A DNA stretch of 64,000 nt from Prauserella_A oleivorans. GTDB taxonomy: Bacteria > Actinomycetota > Actinomycetes > Mycobacteriales > Pseudonocardiaceae. Location of the stretch: NCBI RefSeq assembly GCF_042685745.1, contig NZ_JBHUNT010000001.1, forward strand, positions 1,798,001 to 1,862,000, in the 5' to 3' direction. Below the pieces are notes generated by a model. The model saw only the letters and a program-made list of their open reading frames with translations, had not been told where the DNA came from and did no database searches. Positions 27,582-37,044 of this stretch are shown here, piece by piece; within the stretch, counting starts at the first letter, position 1, and each line of letters opens with the position of its first letter. Both the position numbers and the translations under genes were made by a program.

Positions 27582-29138
27582 TCAGCGGACCACGACGCCG
27601 TCTGTCACACCGGCGTACTTCTCCCGCAGCACGGTCTTGAGTAGTTTGCCGGTGGCGTTGCGCGGCAGGGCATCGACGAAGTGCACCTCGCGCGGGCACT
27701 TGAAGTGCGCCAGTCGTTCGCGGCACCAGGTGACGAGTTCTTCCGGGGCCGGGTCCCGCCCGGCCGCGGGGTCGGGTACGACGACGGCCACCACTCGCTC
27801 GCCCCATCGCGGATCGGGACCGCCGACCACTGCGGCGTCGGCGACCTTGGGGTGCTTGAACAACACCTGCTCGACCTCGATAGGATAGACGTTCTCACCA
27901 CCGGAGATGATCATGTCTTTCTTCCGGTCGACCAGGGTGATGTAGCCTTCCTCGTCCATTCGCCCGAGATCACCGGTGTGGAACCAGCCGTTGCGGAAGG
28001 CCTCGGCGGTGGCCTCGGGGCGCATCCAGTAGCCAGCGAAGATGTTAGGACCGCGAAGGACCAGTTCGCCGACGGTGTTCGTCGGGACGTCCCGGTCGCC
28101 GTCATCGACGATGCGGGCTTCGACGTGCATCGCGACCCGCCCGATCGACCCGGCCTTGCTCCTCGCGTGGGCCGAGTCGAGTATGGAGACCAGCGGCGCG
28201 GTCTCGGTCATGCCGAAGCCCTCGATGAACGGGACGCCTCGCTCGTTGAGGAACTCGATCATGGGCAGTGGACATGGAGCTCCGCCTCCCATGGCCAGTT
28301 CCAGGGACGACAGGTCGTAGGAGCCGAAGTTCGGTACCTGAGTGATCGCGACCCACATCGCCGGCACCATGAACTGGACCGTTGCGCGGTGCTCGGCCAT
28401 GGCCGTGAGCGTGCCGACCGGGTCGAAGTTGGGCAGGATCACGTTCGTGCCACCGACGTAGAGCAGCGGCAGTGAGTGCACGCCGAGTCCGCCGATGTGG
28501 AACATCGGGGCCACCGTGACCGTCACGTCGCGCGAGGAAAGCGGGTGCTCGGTGCCGAGCACGTTGATCGCGTTCCAGAGCAAGTTGTCGTGGGTGAGCA
28601 TGGCCCCCTTGGGGCGTCCGGTGGTCCCGGAGGTGTACATCAACATGGCGGTGTCAGTTCCGGCGACGTCCGCCGCGGCGAAGTCCGCCGGCCCGCTGGC
28701 CAGCAGCTCGTCGTAGGCCAGGCCGTCTTCGTACCCGCCGTCGCCCACCTGGACCGTGTGGCGTACCCGCACGCCGGGTTCGGTCAGGGCGCCGCGCACG
28801 ATGTCGGTGAACTGGCCGTTGAACACGAGCACGTCCGCGCCGGAATCGCCGAGAATGAAACCGACCTCCATGGCGGCCAACCGCACGTTGATCGGCACCA
28901 TGATCGCGCCGAGTTTCGCGCAGGCCAGCAGCGTCTCGAGGAACTCCACCGAGTTGACCATCAACGCGGCGACCCGGTCGCCCCTGCGCACGCCGAGTCC
29001 GGCGAGCGCCGAGGCCAGCTGATCGGTCCGCCGGTCGGCGTCCGCGTAGGTGAAAGTGCGCTCGCCCGCAACGAAGGCTTTCGAGTCGCCTTGCAGAAAG
29101 GCGCGTTTGGTGACCCAGGCGCCGATTCCTCGGTTCAT
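27582..29138 (-). CDS. Acyl-CoA synthetase (AMP-forming, FadD-like)
   Basis: The protein is 518 aa. The ATG at 29138 follows GGAG at suitable spacing and gives the usual family N-terminus ('MNRGIGAWVTKRAFLQGDSK'); an upstream in-frame extension lacks similarity. The adenylation motif is 'MYTSGTTGRPKGAMLTH' (Y168 on). 'GFGMTETAPL' and 'GWFHTGDLGR' follow, and the catalytic lysine is in 'NATGKLLKTVLREKY'. It activates a fatty or aryl carboxylate as the CoA ester. Its start lies about 260 bp downstream of a related ligase gene on the same strand, so the two probably share a transcription unit. It converges on the transposon island. Confidence 0.92.
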   Translation of the reverse strand: MNRGIGAWVTKRAFLQGDSKAFVAGERTFTYADADRRTDQLASALAGLGVRRGDRVAALMVNSVEFLETLLACAKLGAIMVPINVRLAAMEVGFILGDSGADVLVFNGQFTDIVRGALTEPGVRVRHTVQVGDGGYEDGLAYDELLASGPADFAAADVAGTDTAMLMYTSGTTGRPKGAMLTHDNLLWNAINVLGTEHPLSSRDVTVTVAPMFHIGGLGVHSLPLLYVGGTNVILPNFDPVGTLTAMAEHRATVQFMVPAMWVAITQVPNFGSYDLSSLELAMGGGAPCPLPMIEFLNERGVPFIEGFGMTETAPLVSILDSAHARSKAGSIGRVAMHVEARIVDDGDRDVPTNTVGELVLRGPNIFAGYWMRPEATAEAFRNGWFHTGDLGRMDEEGYITLVDRKKDMIISGGENVYPIEVEQVLFKHPKVADAAVVGGPDPRWGERVVAVVVPDPAAGRDPAPEELVTWCRERLAHFKCPREVHFVDALPRNATGKLLKTVLREKYAGVTDGVVVR

Positions 29139-29399
29139 CGTGTGTCTCCGGTTGGTAGTCGCCCCGCGCGGTACCACGGCGCGGGGGCGAGATCGTGGGC
29201 AGGTCTGTTCATCGGTCATGTCTGGGCTGCCGGAACGGTTCGCGTCGGTCGGCGGGTCGCCACGATTTCGGAACGCCACACTCGGGGACCGACTCGTCGC
29301 CGCCGAAGGTCTGGATCGAGCATGGTCACCGGCCGGGCGGAGACCGCTGCCGGTTGGGCGCGGGCTTGCTGTCTCGGTCACGTCGAACACGACCCCGCA

Positions 29400-31001
29400 C
29401 TAGTCGTTGCGGAAGTGGTCCCGGTACTGATCGCGCAGGACGTTCTTCTGGATCTTTCCGGTGGCGGTGCGGGGCATCTCGTCCACGAACACGACGGCCT
29501 TGGGCACCTTGAACCCGGGCAGTCGACTGCGGGCGGCGGCGAGCACGTCCTCCTCGCTTAGATCACTGCCTGGCTTGCGGGTCACGACCGCCGTGATCGC
29601 CTCCGACCACCGTTCGTGCGGCAGTCCGACCGCGACGACCTCCTGGATGCGGGGTTCGGCCTCGTAGAGTGCCTTCTCCACCTCGATGGAGGCGACGTTC
29701 TCCCCGCCGGTTTTGATGACGTCCTTCTTGCGGTCGGCGAACCACAGCAGTCCGTCCGCGTCGAACCGGCCGACGTCGCCGGAGTGGAACCAACCGTGGG
29801 CGAACGCCGCGGCCGTGGCTTCGGGGTTGCGCAGGTAGCCCTCCATGGCGTGTGGGCCACGGTAGACGATCTCGCCCGTTTCGCCCTGGGGGAGCAGGTG
29901 GCCGTCGTCGTCCATGATGCCGACCTGCACGTTGGGAACCGGTAGTCCGACCGAACCGGCGTGGGACAGCTGGTATTCGGGGGGAAAGACCGTGGTGATC
30001 GGGTTCATCTCGGTCTGGCCGAAGCCGAGGGCGAACTCACATCCGAACACCTCGATCGCCCGGCGAAGGTCGGTGTCGGGCATCGCTGCCATGGCGTAGA
30101 TCGCCAAGCGCAGGCTGGAGAGATCGCGTTTGTCGATGTCGTCGTGGTCCATCATCGCCCGGTACATCATGGGCAGCGCGAAGATTTCGGTGAGGCGTTC
30201 GGACTCGATGGTGGCCAGCAACGCCGCCGGATCGAAGGTGCGCAGCAGTACCGCGGTTCCCCCCATGTAGAACAGGCCGGTGGTGAAGCCGTTGAGTTGC
30301 GCGGTGTGGAACAGCGGCATCATCACCCCGGCGCGCTCCCGTTCGCTGATGCCCAGAACCAGCGGGGCGTTCAGTGATTCGAGATAGACCGCGAGGTGGC
30401 TGCTCACCACACCCTTGGGGGCCGAGGTGGTACCGCTGGTGTAGAGGTAGCTGACCGGGTCGCGATCCTCGACGAAACACTCCGGCTCCGCGTCGCCTTC
30501 CGCGCCAACGAAGTCGTCGAACTCGCGCCAGGACGCCGAGCCCGAGGCTTCCCACGCCGCACCGGTGCCGTGGGCAACGACCACGTCGGTCACGGCGCTG
30601 TCGTCGAGCTGGTCCAGCGCGGCCGACACCAGGCCGGCAAGCTGGCTTTCCACGACGACGCCCCGGGACCGGGAGTGATCGAGCACGTAGGCGGTCTCCC
30701 GTGGGCCCCAAGCAAGATTGACCGGCACACAGACGACACCGGTCTTGGCGCACGCGTAGTAGGTCAGCAGGAACTCCGTGCTGTTTCCGCTGACCAGGGC
30801 CAGCACCTCGCCGCGCCGGTATCCGTTCCGCAGCAGCGCGTTCGCCAGCCGGTTCACCGCCGCGTTGAACTCGCGATAGGACAGCCGTCGTGGCCCGTCC
30901 ACGACCGCCTCGTGGTCGGGGCGCCGCCAGGCGGTGCGGGTGAGCATGTCGCCGACATTCACCCGGGTCACCAGATTCCGCTGGAGATCTTGCTCGGTCA
31001 T
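29400..31001 (-). CDS. Acyl-CoA synthetase (AMP-forming, CaiC/FadD-like)
   Basis: The protein is 533 aa. The ATG at 31001 is preceded by AAGGAGAG. The motifs are 'LYTSGTTSAPKGVVSSH' (Y187 on), 'GFGQTEMNPITT', 'GWFHSGDVGRFDADG' and the catalytic lysine in 'TATGKIQKNVLRDQYRD'. It forms acyl-adenylate then acyl-CoA. It is only moderately similar to the downstream ligase, so the pair probably has different substrates rather than being a recent duplication. A roughly 900-bp stretch without intact genes lies upstream and should hold its promoter. Confidence 0.92.
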   Translation of the reverse strand: MTEQDLQRNLVTRVNVGDMLTRTAWRRPDHEAVVDGPRRLSYREFNAAVNRLANALLRNGYRRGEVLALVSGNSTEFLLTYYACAKTGVVCVPVNLAWGPRETAYVLDHSRSRGVVVESQLAGLVSAALDQLDDSAVTDVVVAHGTGAAWEASGSASWREFDDFVGAEGDAEPECFVEDRDPVSYLYTSGTTSAPKGVVSSHLAVYLESLNAPLVLGISERERAGVMMPLFHTAQLNGFTTGLFYMGGTAVLLRTFDPAALLATIESERLTEIFALPMMYRAMMDHDDIDKRDLSSLRLAIYAMAAMPDTDLRRAIEVFGCEFALGFGQTEMNPITTVFPPEYQLSHAGSVGLPVPNVQVGIMDDDGHLLPQGETGEIVYRGPHAMEGYLRNPEATAAAFAHGWFHSGDVGRFDADGLLWFADRKKDVIKTGGENVASIEVEKALYEAEPRIQEVVAVGLPHERWSEAITAVVTRKPGSDLSEEDVLAAARSRLPGFKVPKAVVFVDEMPRTATGKIQKNVLRDQYRDHFRND

Positions 31002-31924
31002 CGATTGGCTCTCCTTCTCGACACGCTCCGCGACGCGGCGGACCGGATGGCTTGGCCGAGGTGGCGACTGACGTCCGCCAGTTGTGAATCGTTCGTTGGG
31101 TGAGGCCCGCGGCATCGTGGCCGCTCGTCGCGTGCCCACGAACTGTTCACCACACGCGTGCCGAGGTCGTCGGCTCGCCGGTGGTTCAGCCGCCCGGGCC
31201 CAGGGTGCGTGTGAGCGCCAGGACCGTCGACGGACGGCTGGTCGTGTGGGAGGCTCCAGGTCGCGCGCACGACGAGGCCGCCGGCGGTGACGGGTTCCCG
31301 TCGGTGCGCGGCGGGCGGGTGGTGCTGCCCGACCGTGACGTCCAGGTCGAGGTCCACGTTACCCATCGTTGCCCTCGTTTCGCCGTTGATAACCGGGCTG
31401 ACATAGTTAAAGCTGAATTACTAGGATCCTACTGTTCGAGTGCCGCGTTGTGAAGCTGGTCGCATCGAGGCAGGCCTGGCCGAGATGGCCGGGCCGCGCG
31501 CACGGAGTGCTTCGCACCGTTGTTCAAGCTAGTGAATCGCGAGCGACGCTCAGCAAACGGATGTGGAGGCGAGAGGGACATGCCGACGCCGAGAGGGGCG
31601 GATGCCTCGAGCGAGAGGCGTCGGCGGTACACGACCGGGCGCCCCCGCACCCACGATGTCGCCGCGGCCGCCGATCGGCCTCACCGTCGAGGTCGGCCGC
31701 TGGCACGGGCGAGGCATGAGACGCCGCTGGATCTGACGTCCGGTCCCAGGGCAGTCGCCCGTCGCCGCGTATCCGTACCGGGACGGCCTGCGGTCGACCC
31801 GGCGGAGTCCGACAACGCGGGCGTGTCGGTCCGCCTGCACGCCGGCATGAATCCTCCGCGACCTCGCCGCCCGCTCCGCGACCCGTCACACGATCGACAC
31901 AGTGATGGGGCATCGGCGATCGAG
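31002..31924. other. Long stretch without an intact gene
   Basis: About 920 bp upstream of the divergent ligase gene. Open frames on both strands lack recognisable domains. An AT-richer spot at 31385-31435 (with GTTGATAACC, GACATAGTTAAAG and GAATTACTAGG) contrasts with the GC-rich surroundings and probably carries promoter or operator sequence for the minus-strand ligases. The part after 31450 may be decayed coding sequence leading into the broken hydratase, but I cannot identify it. Confidence 0.45.
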
Positions 31925-32545
31925 GTGAGCTACCCACAAAGTGGGCCAGTGGCTTGGTTGACCATCAACCGCCGGAAACCCCGCATCGTGTTGAACGAGG
32001 CAGGGCGCGGTTGGCCGTGTGCGGGCGTGTACAGGTTCGACGGTGATGCGAACGTGCTGGTGCTGGCCGGCGTGGGCGGCCGGGCAGTCCGCGCCGGTAG
32101 CAGCCGGAAGGAACTGGCCGATACCGCGCTTACCGTGCTACCACTTGACTTCGTGTCCCAGTACGGCGGCGACATCGAGGTGGCCACGCCGACGATCGCC
32201 GCCGGGCAACGTCGTCGCGAACCCTGGTGGGTTCGTGCTCGCGCAGTGCTGCGACCTGTGCGTGGCCGCCGACACCGCACGGTTCGCGGTCACCGGGGTC
32301 AAGGTGGTCAGGGGTACAAACCGTGGGTCGTGCCGCTGCCCCGCCTTGTTTCGCCGCGCATAGCCATGCGGCTTCTGCTCATCTGCGACCCAATTGACGC
32401 TGGCCGGGCATACCAGGTTGGACTGCTGAACGCGGTAGCGCCGTCACCCCGACTCGCGGAGAGCGGTGCAACGACCGGCCGAGCGCATCCTCGCGAACGC
32501 ACCGCCGTCCGTGCTGGCCGCCAGGAGGAACTATGCGTCTGATGG
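31925..32545 (+). pseudogene. Decayed enoyl-CoA hydratase, paralogue of the intact gene at 46931
   Basis: The text tracks the intact hydratase at 46931-47698 almost block by block, but in three frames with internal loss. Blocks are 'VAWLTINR', 'NVLVLAG', 'ELADTALTVLPLDFVSQ' and 'VATPTIAA'. A frameshift near 32205 leads to 'GGFVLAQCCDLCVAADTARF' and 'VTGVKVVRG'. Next come 'PWVVPLPRLVSPRIAM', 'PIDAGRAYQVGLLNAVAP' and, one frame over, 'AERILANAPPSVLAARRNYA'. The oxyanion-hole segment and part of the N-terminal helix are eroded. It is non-functional. Confidence 0.8.
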
Positions 32546-32794
32546 CCGAGTCCCCGCTGGGACGCCTGCGCCACGGCGAGGCAGAGCTGGGAAGCCCGAG
32601 GCATCGCTGCCGGGACGCCCAGGAAGAACTCGTGGCCGTCGCGGCCAAGCCCGCTTCAAGAGGAGCGGGGCGCTGATGGGTGCCGCACCCCCGCCTGGGA
32701 TGCGCGCTGTCGCATTCTCCTGTCTGGCCGCGTGGCGGGAACAAGTTCCCATCGCGACGGCGGCCAAGCAACGGGATGAAGGAAGGGGCTCCAA

Positions 32795-33385
32795 GTGAGC
32801 AGCGAGGCCGAGGCACCACTGCGGACCCGTGATCCCGCGCGCAAGGAACGCATCCTCGCCGCCGCCGCCGACCTGGTAGCCCGCCACGGCTACCACGCCG
32901 TGTCCATGGCCGACATCGGCGCCGTGGCCGGCATCACCGGCGCCGGCATCTACCGGCACTTCGACAGCAAGTCTGCCGTGCTGGTGGCGCTGTTCGACCG
33001 GGTGATCGACGGGCTGGTGCGTGAAGAGCAGGGCATCGTAGCTGGCACCGCCGACCTTCGGGAAACCCTGGACAAGTTGATTGCCGGCCAGGTCGAATTC
33101 GTGGTGCGCGATCGGGAACTGGCCCAGGTCTACCACAACGAGATCCATAATCTTCCCGAGGAAGACCGCCGCCGGCTACGCCGCAAGCAGCGGCTCTACC
33201 TCGAAGAGTGGGTACACGTCCTGATGGAGCTGCGCCCGGAACTCACCGATACCGAGGCCCGCACCATCGTGCACGCGGCCATCGGTGCTATCCAGTCGAC
33301 GCTGTTCCACCGCGTCGGTCTCCCCGAACCGAGGCTGCGCGAACTGCTCGCCGAATGCGCCCGCTCGGTGCTCAACGGCGGCTGA
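32795..33385 (+). CDS. TetR-family transcriptional regulator
   Basis: The protein is 196 aa from a GTG start; AAGGAAGGGG lies about 10 bases upstream. The TetR DNA-binding domain covers about 16-62 ('ERILAAAADLVARHGYHAVS', 'ITGAGIYRHFDSKSAVLVAL'). The C-terminal domain resembles that of actinobacterial TetR repressors of lipid and acyl-CoA metabolism. Nearby targets could be the flanking ligase genes or the thiolase/dehydrogenase operons. An inverted repeat at 36816-36831 is one candidate operator but is 3.4 kb away. Confidence 0.9.
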   Translation: MSSEAEAPLRTRDPARKERILAAAADLVARHGYHAVSMADIGAVAGITGAGIYRHFDSKSAVLVALFDRVIDGLVREEQGIVAGTADLRETLDKLIAGQVEFVVRDRELAQVYHNEIHNLPEEDRRRLRRKQRLYLEEWVHVLMELRPELTDTEARTIVHAAIGAIQSTLFHRVGLPEPRLRELLAECARSVLNGG

Positions 33386-33849
33386 CCCCCGGACACAGGA
33401 GGTCCTGCGGCAAGCCTCCAGCACAACCAAACCATGGGTCCGGTTCGCCGTGGCCAGTGCGTGGCGCGGCCGCGGGTCGTGCGGTGGCCATGTCGGTCGG
33501 TGTCGCCCTCGGCTGGGAACCGGCGCTGGGCCTCCGGTGGCGAATTCGACGACGTACGCGGAGATGTCCACTCCGGACTCGATGCGGCTGGACGCTTGAT
33601 TCCGTGAAGTTGGTGTTGACGGTCGAACGCAGTGCGGTCGCGTCGGTGGCGTTGGCCTGGCAGCGGGAGGTTTCCGCGGACCTGGACCGGGCCAACGCCG
33701 ATGGTGGGGTCACCGCCATGGGGCCACGCCTAGAAGTGACTTGGCTGGTGCGTGGTTCCCGGACGGGCGAGCAGGTCGCGTCACGCGGTTTGAGACTACC
33801 GCGACCGTTGGCGCGGTAGCGGCAAGCAGGGAGTCGGAGACGAGGTGTG
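33386..33849. other. Intergenic stretch without supportable gene
   Basis: About 460 bp between the TetR gene and the convergent dehydratase gene. Only antisense or low-complexity frames without domain signatures are open. I see no convincing terminator hairpin. Confidence 0.5.
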
Positions 33850-34848
33850 TCATCGGCTGGTCGTGACGTGACCGGGTAGCTGGTCGAGGTTGAAGACGAG
33901 GGTGGATCGGGCGGCCAGGCCGTGCTCGGTGTGGCAGTCGATCGCTAGCGTCGCCTGGCGGGGCTGCGCTGTGTCGTCGATGGAGAGCACGCGGCCGTCG
34001 GTGCGCAGGGTGTCGCCGGCGCAGACCGGCGCGATCATCTGCAGCCGCCTGCGCGCTAGCCAGGCGTCCGGGCCCGCCCAGGCCTTGCCGACGCGGTCGA
34101 CGAAGCCGTGGAGAAACATGGTGTTGAGGTAGACGTCGCGGGCGCCCTGTTCTCGCGCGTAGGCCTGGTCGTGGTGGCCGCGGAAGAAGTCGCGGGTGGC
34201 CGCGGCGTCGAGCACGCACCGGGTGACTGTCACCGGCATCCGCACCTCGGGGAGAACCTCGACCGCGTCCGCCGGGTCAGCCGCGGCCGGGGCAGCCTGC
34301 CGCGTGGGCGGCTTGGCGTCGGAGGCGCGGTAGCGGAAGAGCACGTTGTCGTTGGTGGCGACCAGCGTGCCTTCCTGGTTCCGGCATGCGGACCGTGTGG
34401 TGACAAAGTGGCCCACGCCCAGCGCGGTGTGCTTCTCCGCGGAGACGGACTCCACGCGCTCGCTGAAGGTGAGCCGGTCGCCGACTCGCATCGGGGCGAG
34501 GAACCGGGTGTCGGTGGAGACGTTGATCAGCGTGGTGCCGGGCAGCGGCACGTCGAGGGCGAGGATCGGCGCGTGCTCCGGTCTGCCCCACGGGTTCCAC
34601 GGCAGCGGGAACGCCCAGACCATGAGCATTCCGGGCGGCGAGATCAGCGCCCCGTACCGCCTCCCCGCGGCGTCGGCGTCCCAGTGGTTCTCGTCGGCGT
34701 CCTCGACGAGGGCGCAGAAGTACGCGATCTGCGCTTCGTTGACCGGAAACGGCGCCTCGGTGGTGACCTCGTGGCCGATCCAGGCCTGCGCTTCGGCGTG
34801 CGACCCGGTGACCACGTAGTTGAGCGCGTCGGCGTAGTTGACGGTCAT
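33850..34848 (-). CDS. MaoC/FAS1-type hot-dog dehydratase, double-domain
   Basis: The protein is 332 aa, read as two hot-dog halves. The N-terminal half (about 15-175) is FAS1-like dehydratase ('YFCALVEDADENHWDADAAG', 'GMLMVWAFPLPWNPWG', 'SERVESVSAEKHTALGVGHF'). The C-terminal half (about 205-325) is MaoC-like ('FFRGHHDQAYAREQGARDVY', 'MFLHGFVDRVGKAW'). Such proteins hydrate or dehydrate acyl-CoA thioesters. The ATG at 34848 overlaps the stop of the OB-fold gene (ATGA), placing it third in a thiolase / OB-fold / dehydratase operon, an arrangement common in actinobacterial sterol and lipid degradation clusters. Confidence 0.82.
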   Translation of the reverse strand: MTVNYADALNYVVTGSHAEAQAWIGHEVTTEAPFPVNEAQIAYFCALVEDADENHWDADAAGRRYGALISPPGMLMVWAFPLPWNPWGRPEHAPILALDVPLPGTTLINVSTDTRFLAPMRVGDRLTFSERVESVSAEKHTALGVGHFVTTRSACRNQEGTLVATNDNVLFRYRASDAKPPTRQAAPAAADPADAVEVLPEVRMPVTVTRCVLDAAATRDFFRGHHDQAYAREQGARDVYLNTMFLHGFVDRVGKAWAGPDAWLARRRLQMIAPVCAGDTLRTDGRVLSIDDTAQPRQATLAIDCHTEHGLAARSTLVFNLDQLPGHVTTSR

Positions 34849-35255
34849 GAGGGTGTCTCCTCCCGCGGCCGGAACTGCGGGATCGCGACGTCTCCGCGTG
34901 GTTCGAACGTGACCTGGACCGGGGTGCCAACGCGGACCGTGTCCGGGGCGCAGTCGACGACGTTGGCCATCATCCGAGGTCCTTCCGCCAGTTCGATCAC
35001 GGCCAGCACGTAGGGTGCGGTGAACGCGGGGGACGGTGGCTGGTGCACGGTCGTGTAGGTCAGCACGATGCCGCGGCCGGAGGGCTCCGCCCATTCGAGG
35101 TCGGTGCACCAGCAGTAGGGACACCATGCTCGCGGGTGGTGGTGGAACCTGCGGCACGCGCGGCACCGAGGTAGTGCGAACCGGCCCTCGACGGCCGCAC
35201 GCCAGTAGGGTGCGGTGTCCTCGTACAGGGTGGGAACGGGTGCGGTGGTGGTCAT
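34845..35255 (-). CDS. Zn-ribbon/OB-fold (DUF35) acyl-CoA-binding partner protein
   Basis: The protein is 136 aa. The N-terminal rubredoxin-like zinc ribbon has C31, C34, C45 and C48 ('CRACRRFHHHPRAWCPYC'). An OB-fold of about 60-125 follows. DUF35 proteins pair with SCP-x-type thiolases and hydratases and form complexes with them. The gene overlaps both the thiolase upstream and the dehydratase downstream by 4 bp (ATGA), strong evidence for a three-subunit enzyme assembly. Confidence 0.9.
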   Translation of the reverse strand: MTTTAPVPTLYEDTAPYWRAAVEGRFALPRCRACRRFHHHPRAWCPYCWCTDLEWAEPSGRGIVLTYTTVHQPPSPAFTAPYVLAVIELAEGPRMMANVVDCAPDTVRVGTPVQVTFEPRGDVAIPQFRPREETPS

Positions 35256-36439
35256 CGTGCGGTCCTTCCCAGGAGCACGGTGGAGTGGTCGGCCATCATT
35301 CCGCCGTAGGTGTGGACCAGGGCGATGTCCGCCTCGACCTGCCGGTCTCCCGCCTGGCCCATCACCTGGCGGGCGCCCTCGATCAGCATCGACATACCGG
35401 AGGCGTCTCCAGTGTGTCCGAAGGACAGCAGTCCGCCGTAGGTGTTGACCGGAAGGACCCCGTCCGGCGCGGCCGCACCGTTCAGGTAGAAGTGGCCACC
35501 CTTGCCGGGCTCGGCGAGGCCGGTCTCCTCCAACAGCAGGATCGGGTTGATGCTGAAGGCGTCGTAGAGCTGGGCGATGTCCACGTCCGACGGGGCGAGG
35601 CCAGCCATGGCGAACGCGGTGCGGGCCGAGACGCCCGCGCCCATGGTGGCGAAGTCGCTGGCGTGGCTGATGTTGCCGTGGTCGTGGTGCTCCCCGAAGC
35701 CGAGTAGGTAGGCGGGCTGCTGGGTGAGCTCACGTGCCAGCTCGCCGCGCATCACCAGGAACGCCGCGCCCCCTTCGCACGGCACCGAGCAGTCCAGGAG
35801 GTGAAACGGCGAGGCGATCGGCCGTGAGTCGAGAACCTGCTCGATGGTCAGCGGGCCCGCCGGTCGCATCAGCGCGTCAGGGTGGCGCAGCGCCCACTCC
35901 CGGCTGGTGACCGCGACCGCGGCCAGCGCTTCCCGCGGGGTGCCCCGCTCAGCCATGTGCCGGGTGGCGGCCAGGGCGTAGAGGGCGGGGATGAAGCTGC
36001 CGTAGGGGTACTCGAAGTCCGGGTGGCTGATCATGCGGGCCATCAGGTCGGCACCGCCGGCGCCGACCTTGGGGAACTTGCCCGCGCCCACGCACAACAC
36101 TGCGTCCGCCAGCCCCGCCCTGATGGCCGTCGCCGCGCGGGTGAGCATGACGGTGTAGGTGGCGCCGCCCACGTTGATCGTTTCGCAGAACCGCGGTCGG
36201 ATGCCCAGCGCGTCGTTGATCCGCTCGTGGTTGAAGACGTCGGCGCCCTGTCCGCCCGCCATGCCGGCAGGGCAGACCAGCAGCCCGTCCACGGCGTTCG
36301 GCCCGATCCCGGAGTTGGTCACGAAGTGGCGCAGGACGAGTTCCTGCATCGCCGCTCCGTCGTAGTCAGGATAGCGCCCGGGCGGAAGCTCTTCGACCGC
36401 CGCGATAGCGGGGCTGCCGGACAGTGCTGGTGACCTCAT
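35252..36439 (-). CDS. Thiolase, SCP-x / lipid-transfer type
   Basis: The protein is 395 aa with the non-canonical thiolase fold that partners with DUF35 proteins. Visible blocks are 'CETINVGGATYTVMLTRAAT' in the N-terminal half, where classical thiolases carry the nucleophile segment, and 'LYDAFSINPILLLEE', 'PVNTYGGLLSFGHTGDASGM' and 'VHTYGGMMADHSTVLL' in the C-terminal half. Members cleave or form C-C bonds of CoA thioesters (thiolytic or aldol type). The ATG at 36439 heads the minus-strand operon and faces the dehydrogenase/carboxylase operon across a 600-bp divergent region. Confidence 0.87.
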   Translation of the reverse strand: MRSPALSGSPAIAAVEELPPGRYPDYDGAAMQELVLRHFVTNSGIGPNAVDGLLVCPAGMAGGQGADVFNHERINDALGIRPRFCETINVGGATYTVMLTRAATAIRAGLADAVLCVGAGKFPKVGAGGADLMARMISHPDFEYPYGSFIPALYALAATRHMAERGTPREALAAVAVTSREWALRHPDALMRPAGPLTIEQVLDSRPIASPFHLLDCSVPCEGGAAFLVMRGELARELTQQPAYLLGFGEHHDHGNISHASDFATMGAGVSARTAFAMAGLAPSDVDIAQLYDAFSINPILLLEETGLAEPGKGGHFYLNGAAAPDGVLPVNTYGGLLSFGHTGDASGMSMLIEGARQVMGQAGDRQVEADIALVHTYGGMMADHSTVLLGRTAR

Positions 36440-37044
36440 GGTGCGCCTCGCATGTCACCGGTTCGGCCAGGACCCAGTGATCGCCAGGACCACCTTGGAT
36501 CGTCAACAACAAGAGAACTCGGAGTGCCCGTGTCCGGGTCACGGTGGCGGTCAGGATTGGCCCTTCGCGCCCGGCTCCTTGGCCGGTCCTTGGGTTCGGA
36601 TTCGTCCACAGTGGCACCAGGGGGCGCCTGGGGACGGGGTTCCCTTCGTCTGGTGATTGGTTCTCGCTGTTCGACGCGCACGCCTCTCCTTCTGTCAATC
36701 CCTGTCAACCGGCGCGTTCGGGGATCCCGGCTGGTGTTAGACATCTCAGCCCACTGCCACCGGCGCGCGGCACGCGTGCCGGCGGGGGTTGTGGTTGGCG
36801 CCTCTCTCCAAGTATGTTAACCATGATTAACGGAGCGTGGGAAGGCTCAGAGGTGATGGCGCACACTCGGCGGATGTGTCACAGCCGCCGGGTGTGGCCG
36901 GAACGTCATGAGGTGCCACGAGATTTGGTCAAGCGTCCGGACGGTGGGTGAGTCCGCCGACAGGTTGTCGGTGCGATTCGACTTGCGGGAGCGCTGAAGA
37001 GGTGCTTCGTGCGGCGAAGGGCATCGGAGTGGAGGAGAGCCAAG
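36440..37044. other. Divergent promoter region between thiolase and dehydrogenase operons
   Basis: About 600 bp without a convincing gene. It must hold the promoters of the minus-strand thiolase operon and the plus-strand acyl-CoA dehydrogenase/carboxylase operon. The only distinct element I see is the short inverted repeat at 36816-36831 in a locally AT-rich patch. Confidence 0.55.
36816..36831. promoter_or_regulatory. Inverted repeat GTTAA-N6-TTAAC, candidate operator
   Basis: A perfect 5-bp inverted repeat (GTTAA, six-base spacer, TTAAC) lies in an AT-rich island of a GC-rich divergent intergenic region. Size and placement suit a TetR- or GntR-type binding site controlling one or both operons. 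The protein that binds is unknown; the TetR at 32795 is the nearest candidate. Confidence 0.4.
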
